DNA of 64,000 nt from Latrodectus hesperus (Eukaryota; Arthropoda; Arachnida; Araneae; Theridiidae), in contig CM075857.1 in the NCBI GenBank assembly GCA_037975125.1, positions 22,856,822 through 22,920,821 on the forward strand. Direction: 5' to 3'. Under the pieces are notes generated by a model, which did not search any database, was not told the origin of the DNA, and was given only the letters and a program-made list of their open reading frames with translations. Below, piece by piece: positions 21,050 to 30,856 of the stretch (positions are counted from its first letter, which is position 1; every line of letters starts with the position of its first letter). The position numbers and the translations under genes were made by a program.

Positions 21050-22180
21050 CCTAACATTGAAAATGCAACACCAAAAAGGAGTTGCCTGAAAGTGACGGAA
21101 CTCGGCAAACAGAGATAGCAACGAACAATGAATGATCTGTATTTTGAAATGATATGCACAATGCAGAGTGGTTGGTTTGTCGCTCAACGGTCATTTTTTG
21201 CACACGAGGACTAATTAGACCGGGACTTACGGTTTAAAGTAGATTCCGAACCACTACAAATATCCATGCCCAAGGTGGGATTCGAACCCATGAACTGTTG
21301 AACCGAAGGCAAGAGCGCTCACAATTCGGCTGCCAGCTCGGCCCACAATGCAGAGTGAGAACAGGGTCGAGTCAGTAGGCTGCAGAACCACCGTAGATGG
21401 CGTTACACGAAGCAACACTTCTAGGCACAGAGTCAATGAGAGTACGGATGGCTTCCTGAGGAATGGCTCTTCATTCCCTCTCAACCATTTGTCAAAGTGC
21501 GTCTTCTGAATGCTGCAGTTGTAGAGTTTTCAAATGGCGAGCAATCATATTCCAAATGTGTTCGATTGGTGAGAGATCTGGCGAGCATGTCTATACCAAT
21601 TAAAAAGCAGTACACTTTGCAGGGTATGTTGGCTGATGCGCGCAATTTGCGGTCGGGTGTTATCCTACTGATAAAGGGCATTGGGCACCCCTTGAAAGTG
21701 GGGGAGTATCAGTTGCCGCAGCACATGATCCACATAACATTAGGTTGTCATAGTGCCGTGAATGTGAATTAGAGGTGACCTGGAATCGTACTTAATGGCG
21801 ACTCAAACCATGATGCCTCGTTGTCGAGTGATGGAGCTTTCCACAATTGCTGCAGGATTAGACCTGTCTCCACATCCACGCCACACTCATAGATGTCGAC
21901 TACCACTGAAGAAACAGAAGCATGACTCATCTCAGAAGACTACCTTGTGCTACTCCGTAGTCCACATCGCAATAATCCGCCACTATTCCAGACGTTGGTA
22001 TCTGCTGTGGGTTCAATGTCAATCTTCTAAATGGACACCATGAGCAACCAATCGACGGCAAATGGTTCTACTCAATGTGGGAGCATCCGGGCGTCTTGGA
22101 CATGTTACAGAATTTCGGTGGAAGTTCTTTGCGGGGCCGCCACCGCCTCCCGTCGATCCATGCGTGCTGATACCCCACTA
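21050..22180 (-). mobile_element. Tc1-like transposon relic, interrupted by SINE-A
   Basis: On the minus strand the decayed frames read, in order, remnants of a Tc1 transposase: YECGVDVETGLILQQLW-like, then YQ*DNTRPQIARISQHTLQS with the second catalytic Asp, then SHQSNTFGI/LSPIEHIWNMI around the third acidic residue, then AIPQEAIRTLIDSVPRSVAS near the C-terminus. Several stops and frameshifts separate them. A SINE-A inserted at 21171-21343 cuts the 3' UTR side. No clear terminal inverted repeats remain, so the ends are approximate. It is unrelated at the nucleotide level to the intact Tc1 at 30857. Confidence 0.8.
21171..21343 (-). mobile_element. SINE-A copy on minus strand, with target-site duplication
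   Basis: This is a full-length inverted copy with a small rearrangement in the head (GCGCTCACAATTCGG in place of GCGCTAACCATTCGG). The exact 14-bp CACAATGCAGAGTG lies at 21157-21170 and 21344-21357. The insertion is within the Tc1 relic and so is younger than it. Confidence 0.95.
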
Positions 22181-22194
22181 TGAGAATCACTGGT

Positions 22195-22262
22195 ATAAGT
22201 AGTTCGGAATCCGTTCAGATCATATTAGATCTCATATGCGAAAATTAATTGAAACGATAAAA
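22195..22262 (+). mobile_element. SINE-A-like 3' fragment
   Basis: GTAGTTCGGAATCCGTTCAG and TCATATGCGAAAATTAATTG resemble the 3' half of SINE-A. A close relative of the same piece lies at about 20975-21030, on the other side of the Tc1 relic. Confidence 0.45.
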
Positions 22263-22519
22263 AACTATTTGCTACTTAATGGGTATGACGTTTCTTACTT
22301 TGCAACTCGTCAATATGGTCTAGTTAAGTAAGGCTATCCTTAAAGGCGGTAATCCAGAGATTTTCAAGTGCCTTGTGAAGTTTTCAGTTAAAATATTCGC
22401 TGCTCTGTGTCAAAACCTGCAAAAGTTGCTTCTTTTCGAAAAATTAGTGTTTTACTAAGTTAAAAGTAATGAATGAAATGTAAATATAAATTGTTTCCTG
22501 TATCGGACTATTATGATTT

Positions 22520-22806
22520 TCAGCTTTCAGTGCTACTTGGCGCGGAAGTGTTGGCGCCTTTACCCCAGAGGACCCACCATCGGGGCTCCAGAAGTGATTC
22601 CACTTTTTAAAAGTCAGGGACCAATCATAAGACCCTAGACTTGCCCTACCACCCCAGAGGTATCTCATATGAAGGGCTTTGCCACCACGACGTATCTCAT
22701 ACGTTTACGTATCTCAGTCGCCATGAGTGAACACAATGTGTCTTTGGATCGGGATTCGAACTCAATCATTTCCGATAACGAGAATGATCAACCTGGCCCC
22801 CGCGGC
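22520..22806 (-). mobile_element. SINE-E copy, near full length
   Basis: On the minus strand the head AGCCGCGGGGGCCAGGTTGA is followed by a B box GAGTTCGAATCCCGATCC, then GTTCACTCATGGCGACTGAG, ATACCTCTGGGGTGGTAGGG and CGATGGTGGGTCCTCTGGGG. The GTTCGAATCC box and the A-box-like head mark it as tRNA-derived. Its sequence differs from families A-D. Confidence 0.7.
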
Positions 22807-24974
22807 TTACTTATTAAATAACTGAACATGTAATATCTGATTCCAAGTACTTTGTAACGTTTAAAACATTGTTTTTAAGGATAAATTTTATACTATTTAT
22901 GAATTTTCATAACTAATTGTGTATTGCTGTTATTTAATATTGTAAAAATTCTTTTGTTCGAATTGTTACCATTTCTACATTCGACAATCTGCATATAAAT
23001 AAATGGAAGGATGTTTCATCGTAAGAGAATCTCATTATTGGTTCATTTTAACTGTACTAAAAAGTTAACAAGTAGCCTAAGTAATAAACAATAGATAAAT
23101 TTTCTGAAAATTTCCTTGCAGTTCGTTTTAAGGATATTGCCAGATGGATTGAATTCATTTGCATATTCAAGCTGCGTAAATACATGGCATGAACCTATCC
23201 TATTAGACTGTGGAATGAAATATTTATGCTTGTGAGGATGTTAGCATAGTAGCTGCTGCTGTATGAATATTCAAATTTTCTTGAGAACACCGAAAACTGT
23301 TGTATATCTCAGTATTTTCTAAGATTTGGTTGATTAAAAATTCCATTTGAGCATCTTAGTTTTTAAATTTTTATTTAAAATTTTTATTTTACTCCCAATT
23401 ATTCCCATTCTTTTTTCGTTATTATAATTGTATTAATGAGTAGAATTTTAAATTGTACGAATTTTATGTAGATAAAAATCCATTTCATAGAGAAAAAATC
23501 TTGATAGTAGTGTATATTAATATTTATATTTGAATGGATTAATGTATTTGCTTCTACATTAAAATTACTTTATTTCAAAATAAAAACTTTTTAATCTTGT
23601 TCGCAAACGATTAAAAATTTTGAAAGTTCTTTTGGCAACAATATGAAAACGAGAAAATCGATTTGTTCTATGTGAGACCTAACAGAGGACGCTATTTTTG
23701 TGAAGAAAATAAACTAGCTGTAATAAAGTGTTTAATATAAATTAATATAAATTTAAATATATTATTTAAATATATTATAAATAAATAATTAATATAATTT
23801 AATATAAATTAATATAAATTAATAATAAATTAATAAAAGCATTTTTTTATAATTTATTCACAAGTCCTTCACTCAGATTCCATTATAGTTTTATTTATGA
23901 TTTAAATATAAAATTTCTTTTCTTAAGCTAGATAAAAAAAAATGTTTCCTGTCTGTGCTGAAAAATATATGCAAATTATCTGGAAAATTAGAATTTAAAA
24001 AATATATCAGAATATATAAAATATCATATTTTAATCATCTTATTAAAAGTCTAAGCATGGAATTGTTTACACTTGTGACCAAACTTATTAATCAAATTGG
24101 ACTAAAAAAGCAAATTTTTGTACGATGACATTTAACAGATTTTCATCTGTTGAGTAAATGGTACAAAAAATTTAATTAATATTTAAAAGAAAATTTGTCC
24201 ACACAAAAACAGATTCTCAACATTATTTATTCATTAACTAAGTTATTCATGGAGCAAAAACTGGACGTACTTAATATCCCATTTATTGAACAGTTTTTAT
24301 TCGACATCGCGGAGAGAGGGAAATATCAATTGTGGACTAACTGAAGTGCATCGCTTTCGCCCGCCTTGATTGAGCAGCGTAGCCATTTTGGTTAATTAAA
24401 AGCTTCCCTTTTATTTCTTCATTTCCACAGCAGTTTTATACAGTGATAAATCATGCGTTGGCAACATAGAAACCTTCTTGCGCAAAAGAGCCAATTTTCT
24501 TCCACTATCGATAATTAAATGGCTGTTAGATCAGGAAAAGCAGGGATGGACTTACTATTCGTTTTAAATTGTTTGCTTGCTTTGTCAACAATATCGCATC
24601 TAATAAATTTAGTTAAAATGTATCTAGTAATTAATTCAACTAAAATAATGAGAAAAAAGTACTTTTTGGGATTCTAAGGATTCTTTGAAATTGTGCAGTA
24701 TGAAAAAAAAATGCATCCTCCATTTGAAATGTATTTTTTTTTTGTTAGGAAATTACAATGGCTAGTATTTGACTCCGTCTTGTAAATAACCTAATATTCA
24801 AAGCTTTTGTAAACAAACTGTTATACTGGTTAGAGTAATGAGCCCTTAGGCATATAGTTTATTAGTTCGTAGGCTTGAATTTCAGTTCGAGATTGTTGCG
24901 TAACTTTTATGCTATGGAAATGTTATTACTCTGGCCATCGGTTAATACTTCGTAGCCACGATTCTCGCATAGGT
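22807..24974. other. AT-rich stretch
   Basis: It holds an AT-only tandem array at 23735-23840 and a moderately GC-richer patch at about 24310-24560. A possible very old SINE head lies at 24830-24900. No gene is recognised. Confidence 0.45.
23735..23840. repeat. AT-only short tandem array
   Basis: Variants of TTAATATAAA repeat, with an internal near-palindrome around AAATATATTATTTAAATA. This is simple low-complexity sequence. Confidence 0.8.
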
Positions 24975-25147
24975 AGCCAAGCTGGCTGCCGAATAGTTAG
25001 CGCTCTTGCCTTCGGTTCAGTTCGTGGGTTCGAATCCCACTTTGGGCATGGATGTTTGTAGTGGTTCGGAATCCACTTTGAACCGTAGGTCCCGGTCTAA
25101 TTAGCCCTCGTGTGCAAAAAATGACAGTTGAGCGACAAACCAAACCA
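24975..25147 (+). mobile_element. SINE-A copy with target-site duplication
   Basis: It is full length with a 5-bp deletion in the head (CGGTTCAGTTCG). The near-exact duplication TCTCGCATAGGTA lies at 24963 and, as TCTCGCATTAGGTA, at 25148. Confidence 0.9.
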
Positions 25148-25204
25148 TCTCGCATTAGGTAAGAATGTTTACAACACTTTGTGTAGAATCCAATTTTAAG
25201 ATTG

Positions 25205-25362
25205 GGAACTGGCTGCTGAATGTTTAGCGTTCTGACCTTCAGTTCAACAGCTCGTGGGTTCGAATCCCACTTGGATAGTAATTTGGAAACCACTAAAAAC
25301 TCAGGTTTTGTTTAATTACTCCTCATGTTCAAAAGATGATTGTTGAACGACAAAATAATCAG
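25205..25362 (+). mobile_element. SINE-A copy, diverged
   Basis: AACTGGCTGCTGAATGTTTAG, GACCTTCAGTTCAACAGCTC, the B box GGTTCGAATCC and AAAAGATGATTGTTGAACGA match SINE-A. A further SINE tail fragment (CCTCGCGTACAAAAAATTAT) follows at 25400-25440. Confidence 0.8.
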
Positions 25363-25399
25363 ACCAAAATCTACAAACTTTAAGTTTGTAGATTTTGGT
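25363..25399. repeat. Near-perfect palindrome at a SINE tail
   Basis: ACCAAAATCTACAAACTT at 25363-25380 and its exact complement at 25382-25399 are separated by one T. The sequence after the palindrome continues as a second SINE tail, which suggests an inverted duplication at the tail junction. Confidence 0.9.
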
Positions 25400-25484
25400 T
25401 TGATTATCCCTCGCGTACAAAAAATTATCGACAAAACACATCTCGGATGTAAATAATTCTAGTACTTCAGAATCCTTTTTAAAT

Positions 25485-25664
25485 TTAAATACCTACCCCC
25501 TTTTTTACCATGAAGTGGTAGTTTTTTTTAATGGGTGGCCCCCTAACCAACCAGGGTTCCTGAATCAGTGCCAAGATTATATCCCCAGCAAGAAATTTCT
25601 TACTGAGGTTAGTAGTACCACTTCTACTGTGGTGGAGGTTGGCTTGAACTACCTTCACCCCCAT
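25485..25664 (-). pseudogene. LINE ORF2 start: first strand of AP endonuclease domain
   Basis: From ATG at 25664 the frame reads MGVKVVQANLHHSRSGTTNL, then AGDIILALIQEPWLVRGPPI. QANLHHS and IQEPW are the hallmark N-terminal motifs of the AP-like endonuclease of I/R1/Jockey-type LINEs; the Asn and Glu are active-site residues. Coding sense breaks off after about 50 residues. The ATG overlaps the end of ORF1, which suggests coupled or shifted translation in the parent element. Confidence 0.85.
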
Positions 25665-25965
25665 CAGCAGAAGCAGGTTTGTCAAGTACTTTTGCCTGCA
25701 CTTGGTGAAATCCAATATGAAACTTATATCCCCTTACACCAAGTGTGGCAGCATCTAGTTCAGGCACACTAAGAACGTTGGTCGGCCCAGATGGGTCGTT
25801 CTTAATGTTAAGAACGTTCCACTCCATTGGAGTGACCCCACCGTTCTGAGCCTCGATTTTTCTCAGGAGCTCTTTAGGTTCCAGTTTACTACAGATTTTC
25901 GGCAGTTTTGCAATTATCTTGGTGGTTCTGACAAGTTTCCTTGCCTCACCCACCAAGAGTTTTTG
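25624..25965 (-). pseudogene. LINE ORF1, frameshifted C-terminal part (DUF4780-like)
   Basis: The frame reads KLLVGEARKLVRTTKIIAKL, then LLRKIEAQNGGVTPMEWNVL, then a Gly-rich GVRGYKFHIGFHQVQAKVLD segment. The AQN-G...W-V pattern and the following hydrophobic strands resemble the DUF4780-type domain found in ORF1 of arthropod LINEs. It ends PPPQ at a stop at 25624-25626 and overlaps the ORF2 start by 41 nt. It is one frameshift away from the N-terminal part. Confidence 0.65.
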
Positions 25966-26609
25966 CTCCTGCCAAGGGCTTTGTCACTGATACTCTGTTC
26001 CAGCCACTTTGAGCTCTCCAGATCTGCACAGTTGATAATCAGTGCCCCATTCTCAAGTTTACAGGATAGGAAGGTTGGGGCAAAAGCCTCCTTATTCCTT
26101 CCTCTTTTCTTGGTTAACAAGAGTTCCAGGTCGAAGGCCTGTTCCTCTGTTAACCGTTCTTCCGGATGACTCTCTAAGAGCACAGCCATCTTGATCGCCG
26201 TGAGAGCCGCCCTGTAAGTAAATCCCTCAGGTCCTTCTCTCTTGGTAGCCTTTCCGGCCTTGCCTTGGTTCTTCCGGTTGGTGGGACGCTTCTCGCTTTT
26301 GGTTGTCTTGGGTTTTTCAACCCAAGTCCCCTCAGCGATTTTGCGTTCCTTTATCAGCTTCCTTTTCTGGGCACCAGAAAGTCTCTTTTTAAGCTTGATT
26401 CTGGTCAGAGAGTCAGTCATGCTAGCGATAGCTTCCTGACTCTCACCAGAAGAAGGTTTGGAGGTCATTTCTACCTCCTGTGAAGGATTCATTGCTGCCC
26501 CTTCACTAGATTGCCTCTGTGTTCCCTTGTCTTTTTCAGCAAGGTCTGCTTCAGAGGTTTCATCTGCAAATGCAGAAAGGTTTGTTATTTTTATTGTCTT
26601 TTCAGCCAT
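25914..26609 (-). pseudogene. LINE ORF1 (gag-like), N-terminal part
   Basis: The 231-codon frame starts with MAEKTIKITNLSAFADETSE. Its N-terminus is acidic, its middle is strongly basic (LKKRLSGAQKRKLIKERKIA; KRPTNRKNQGKAGKATKRE), and it then has a globular-looking segment YRAALTAIKMAVLLESHPEE. A basic ORF1 of this kind is expected to bind element RNA. The frame ends prematurely at 25914, and the rest of ORF1 continues in another frame from about 25965, so one frameshift is present. No CCHC zinc knuckles are seen. Confidence 0.75.
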
Positions 26610-26925
26610 AAAATAACAGTTAATAAGCTCAGGTAATATGACAGTCCACCTAGAATTGCCTGAGTTACTGGGAAAGGCAAATTACTGTAGAAGTTCGCCA
26701 GGCAACTAGAGGCTCCGTTAAGACACCATTACCGCGGTGCCAAATAACCCTAGGCACGGGTCGCATAACACCAGGGTTTACGGGAGCTGGTTCACGGCTT
26801 CTGATTCTATATTCAAGGCTATCCTGTCATTCCTACAGGACATTCGGCTATCCACCACCTGCCGACGCGCCTGGTGGCTGCTCAAGCCCCAGGAAGGTAC
26901 GCGTACCCCCTGGTTCCAGGTAAAT

Positions 26926-29424
26926 TAACCTTAGTGAACAAAGAGTTACCATAAATTAACGAATTAATAAGCAAAATGTTTAATTTTTTAACAAAATGTA
27001 CAGGAATTTCACTTTTTTTAAATATAGGAATATTATATAAAAATATAATAAACTGTTACCTTATTTACATTTTTGATATGGAAAAAAAATTGCAATCTAC
27101 TTTTCTGAAATTTAAGGTACGTTTAATAAAAATTCTAATATTTTTTTATTTTAATTAGAATTTAAAAATCCTTATTCCACATAATTTCCTTTAAGATAAA
27201 TTCGTAATCACTAATAAATGAATACTTGTAGAAATGCATAAACTAAGAAATGTTTGATAATTTGTTAATCTCCATTCAAACATCCATTCTTTTAAGTAGC
27301 AGTTATCTCAAAAGAACGCGTTATTAAATTTGCTTGTGTATATCTTGAAAAGGTGGATAAAATTGAACTGTGCAGAATCTCCTAATGTAAGAACATATTA
27401 AAATAGGCTTGAAAAATATGCTTTGAGAATTTTTAAAATTTTTTATTTTCATTATTGTAAATTATATTTTTGTGGAAATATATAAGCGAATTATAACACG
27501 CGCGTAAATTTTAAATCATTCGTTTTTGATGTTTCATATTTTTAAAAATTTAAATTTCGAAATTTACATTCAGATCGAAATTTATTTTAAACTTGGTCTC
27601 GATCCCGATGTGCAAAAAATGACCTTGAGCGATAAACCAAACCACCTATCGTATATGTTAATTATGATCCGTTTTAATTAGCAAACTCCTATCGAATCTC
27701 CCTCATGCGCGAAATGTATCACTTTAATAATCTTTTCTTCAGTAAAGACTTAAAGATATAAAAAATGTAATAAATTTGAAATCATTGGCTGTTATAGACG
27801 ATACAATTTTTGTAAATTAATTTGTTTAATTAAAATAATTTATTTGTGCAAAATAATTAAAAACTGTTAAATGTACAATATGAATTTTAGTTCATTTATG
27901 ATTTTTGATTGCCTTTGTTTTATTTTCTTAATTTAATTTTGTGTAGATGTAAAGATACCGTATTAGATTTAAAGATAAACTATTTTTTTATTGTTGATGT
28001 ATTCTTTATTACTCTATTAATGTATTTAAGTACTGAAAAATATAACATTAACTCTCTTCATTTCTCGTTTGAGATTAGAATCTACTATTCCCTCTTTCAT
28101 TAATTATTATATTTTAACGTACCTTTAAAAATTAACGTGAATATCAATGACCCTTAAGCAATTGTAATTTATTTACTAACACTGATCTATAGTATTTAAA
28201 TGGATAGAAAAAGAAATAAATGACATTGGCGAAACATTGAAAACAAGTTTTAAAATAGCAATGCGGCCTTTTTTGCTTGAAACAAAAATACTTTTGGCAC
28301 TTAGTACTATTATTGTTGAACTCTGGCTTTTCAAAATGGTTCCTAACCCCCACCTCACCCATCCCTCATCGGAGGACTGATTTTTACGCTGAGATGATTT
28401 TTGTGCCAGATATTCATCTAATGTCCTTTTTTTTTTCTTTATTTATTCTGGAACTCAAAACGCTTTCATTATCAGCCTATTTGTCGGAAGATGCTTTAGC
28501 TCGCTTTTTATTGCTGCAGTTCTATGACGTCATTTTCCCCTGCGCGCTTTTTTCCTCCGTCAAACATGCAGGGTGGGAAGGAATTGTATGATTTCGCTTT
28601 CTGTTCCCTCTCGTGCATCTTGCGATGCGTTTGATGCCGCTTTAAAATTTTCTGATCATGCTTGTGAAATTTAAATATTGTTTACTATTTGCCAAAAAAA
28701 ATTTTTTAATTGGAAATTTTTATACTTCACTCGGTAATTTAATCAATAATTGAAAGGGTGCAGAAAGGTTCAATCACATGCGTGAATTTAAAATAAAATA
28801 ATAAAAACATTATTAAAAAAAAAAAAACGAATTTTAGTTTTGAAAATGCGTTGTGAGACTTCAAGAGAAATTTAAACTCTGCGCCCGCATAGATGATTTA
28901 TTCGTTCAAAAATATTTTAATGCGATCGTTTGGTTTTTATTTTTTAATTAATCAATCTATCATCTTCAGATAGAATTCTAGTAATAGTTAAATATTATAA
29001 TCGAATATTTCAATCGAACATATAGTTGCAATCGAACATTTAATTTGAAAATCATTCTTAAAAGCTTTCCAGTAATAAGTAGGATGATAATCAAATATTG
29101 ATTAGTTTAATAATCTGATTTTGATCATTACAAAGATTTTTCTCAAAATATTTTACCCTAACTTCACTATTTATTTAATACCGTTTGAATAATGAAAATT
29201 CTAAAATTGATAATTGAAATTTGATAAAAATATAGAAGAGAAAATGTTCAATATATTTTTCTGTTCGGGATTCAATTGAAACAAATGTTTTACTCATTCT
29301 TTTAACAGTATTATAATTATATTAAATGACGGACAATGTTTGGGAATAAATTAAACTCCAGTGAAAATATATTAATCGTTATAGAAGTAAAAAGTTTAAG
29401 GGATATTTATTCAATTGGAAAGGT
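26926..29424. other. AT-rich stretch with a small SINE-A fragment
   Basis: A SINE-A 3' piece lies at 27591-27646 (AACTTGGTCTCGATCCCGAT, GTGCAAAAAATGACCTTGAG). A GC-richer patch at 28330-28620 is listed separately. No gene is recognised. Confidence 0.45.
28330..28620. other. GC-richer island of unknown function
   Basis: It contrasts with the surrounding AT-rich DNA and has no match to the repeat families in this window. It contains TGACGTCATTTTCCCC, a CRE-like TGACGTCA palindrome, and CTGCGCGC. A plus-strand frame of about 100 codons crosses it but shows no recognised domain. It could be a regulatory element, an untranslated exon or an unrecognised repeat. Confidence 0.25.
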
Positions 29425-29516
29425 GCCTGCTGTCAGATTCATAATTAGTGCCCTGGCATTCAATTCAAAGGATCACAGAATCGATTCCAATCTCGTATAA
29501 TGCAGTTTGTAGCTCA
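29425..29516 (+). mobile_element. Possible SINE-A remnant
   Basis: TTAGTGCCCTGGCATTCAAT, TCACAGAATCGATTCCAATC and TGCAGTTTGTAGCTC follow SINE-A order loosely. It is very diverged. Confidence 0.35.
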
Positions 29517-29519
29517 ATA

Positions 29520-29803
29520 TAAAGCCTGGGGGCTTAGTGGCAGCGTTTCACGCTCCCGAGTCACAGGACCGAGGTTCGATCCTCGGGCTGGGAAAGGTTG
29601 ACTCAGCCTTTCATCCTTTCAGTGGGTCGATTAACTGAGTACCAAGCATGCTTGGGAACTAAACACTGGGATGGGAGTCTTACATTAGGCTGATCACCTA
29701 ACTGGGACATATGCTTCGCACCCCATGGACCCTCAGTCATGAAAACAGTTATGGGCACTGTAGGCCTTGGCCCACATGGGCTGTCGTGCCATGGAGTTTA
29801 GTT
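29520..29803 (+). mobile_element. SINE-C copy, full length
   Basis: A tRNA-like head, GCCTGGGGGCTTAGTGGCAG, is followed by a B box GAGGTTCGATCCTCGGGC, a body with GTGGGTCGATTAACTGAGTA, CTTGGGAACTAAACACTGGG and GGGAGTCTTACATTAGGCTG, and a 3' end with GGCCTTGGCCCACATGGGCT and GTCGTGCCATGG. A truncated relative lies at 18105-18290. Family and partner LINE are unknown. Confidence 0.8.
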
Positions 29804-30519
29804 TTAGCTCAATATATAAATAGTTTTCGTAAAAAATTAAAATTTAACTTAAAATATTTTAAAATCTTACTTAAATATTTTAACATTTTTGTTTAAAAAT
29901 TTTTAATTTATAAGAAAGATGATATACAAATGCATTCAAAATTTATTAAAAAAGATCTTTCACATCAGTTAAAAGCTTGTGTTCTGAGTGAAAAAATCCT
30001 TATAATTTTAATATCAATAAAAAAAAATTCTTTTTGGCATTGAACTATTTTAACTAATTTTTTCATTTGTATTTTGTTTTTAATTAGTATCACTTGAATA
30101 ATCAAAAAATAGAAGTTTAGGGAATTTTTTAAAAATTTGTAAAATTTAAAACAAAAGAATACATAATATCTTTTAATACTTAATTTGAAAATTACTCTTT
30201 AAAACATTCTAATAATAAATCGTATAATCAAATATTAGTTACTTAGTTTAATAATTTGGTATTGATAAATATTAAAATTATTTTTTACAAAATATATTAC
30301 ACCAACTTCATTTATAATATATTCATTTTTATTTAATATCGTTTGAATAAAAAATTTTGAAATTTAGAAAACATTTGATATCGTACATAAGTTTATGAAG
30401 AAAGCCTAATAATGAATCCTAAAAGTAAAAAATGAATGAGTTTAATAATTTGGTCTTGATAACTATTTAAACGAGAATAAACGTTTAAAAATATTTATAT
30501 GTCTTATAGAATTATGTGT

Positions 30520-30521
<2 letters not shown>
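29804..30521. other. AT-rich non-coding stretch
   Basis: The segments around 29040-29160 and 30180-30300 share weak similarity (AATTTGAAAAT, TTAGTTTAATAAT), suggesting an old duplication. No gene is seen. Confidence 0.4.

Positions 30522-30612
<91 letters not shown>
30522..30612. repeat. (TA)n microsatellite
   Basis: About 40 uninterrupted TA units, close to the left end of the Tc1 element at 30857. Confidence 0.98.
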
Positions 30613-30856
30613 AAGAATAAATTTTTATTCAAACTAAACTAGTTCTACATAATTTCCTTTTATTATACATTGTGCGATGTTTTAACTCGTGATATATATT
30701 GTCTGCGACTTAGAAATGTTAACAATACAATTTTTTTCTTATAAAAAATTGCAAGAAATCTTTACTTTAGCATCGTGAAGCATGTAACAAATCTGAAATC
30801 ACTTTAATGCACGCTTTTTACCAGTTTTACATGATCGTAATGAGCTATAAAAATTA

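Larger units (their letters stand above)
25495..26925 (-). mobile_element. LINE 5' portion (leader, ORF1, start of ORF2), 3' end missing
   Basis: A roughly 300-bp GC-rich leader (26610-26925), ORF1 and about 56 codons of ORF2 lie in the order of a two-ORF non-LTR retrotransposon. The sequence stops matching coding sense near 25495. LINE copies usually lose the 5' end. Retaining the 5' end and losing the 3' end implies a later deletion, recombination or internal priming, not ordinary truncation. The regulatory leader is probably intact. Confidence 0.85.

Noticed and set aside
28277..28591. A 104-codon plus-strand gene with hydrophobic segments
   Set aside because: It has no recognised domain, and the sequence is T-rich, which produces hydrophobic codons by chance. 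Kept only as a GC-richer island.
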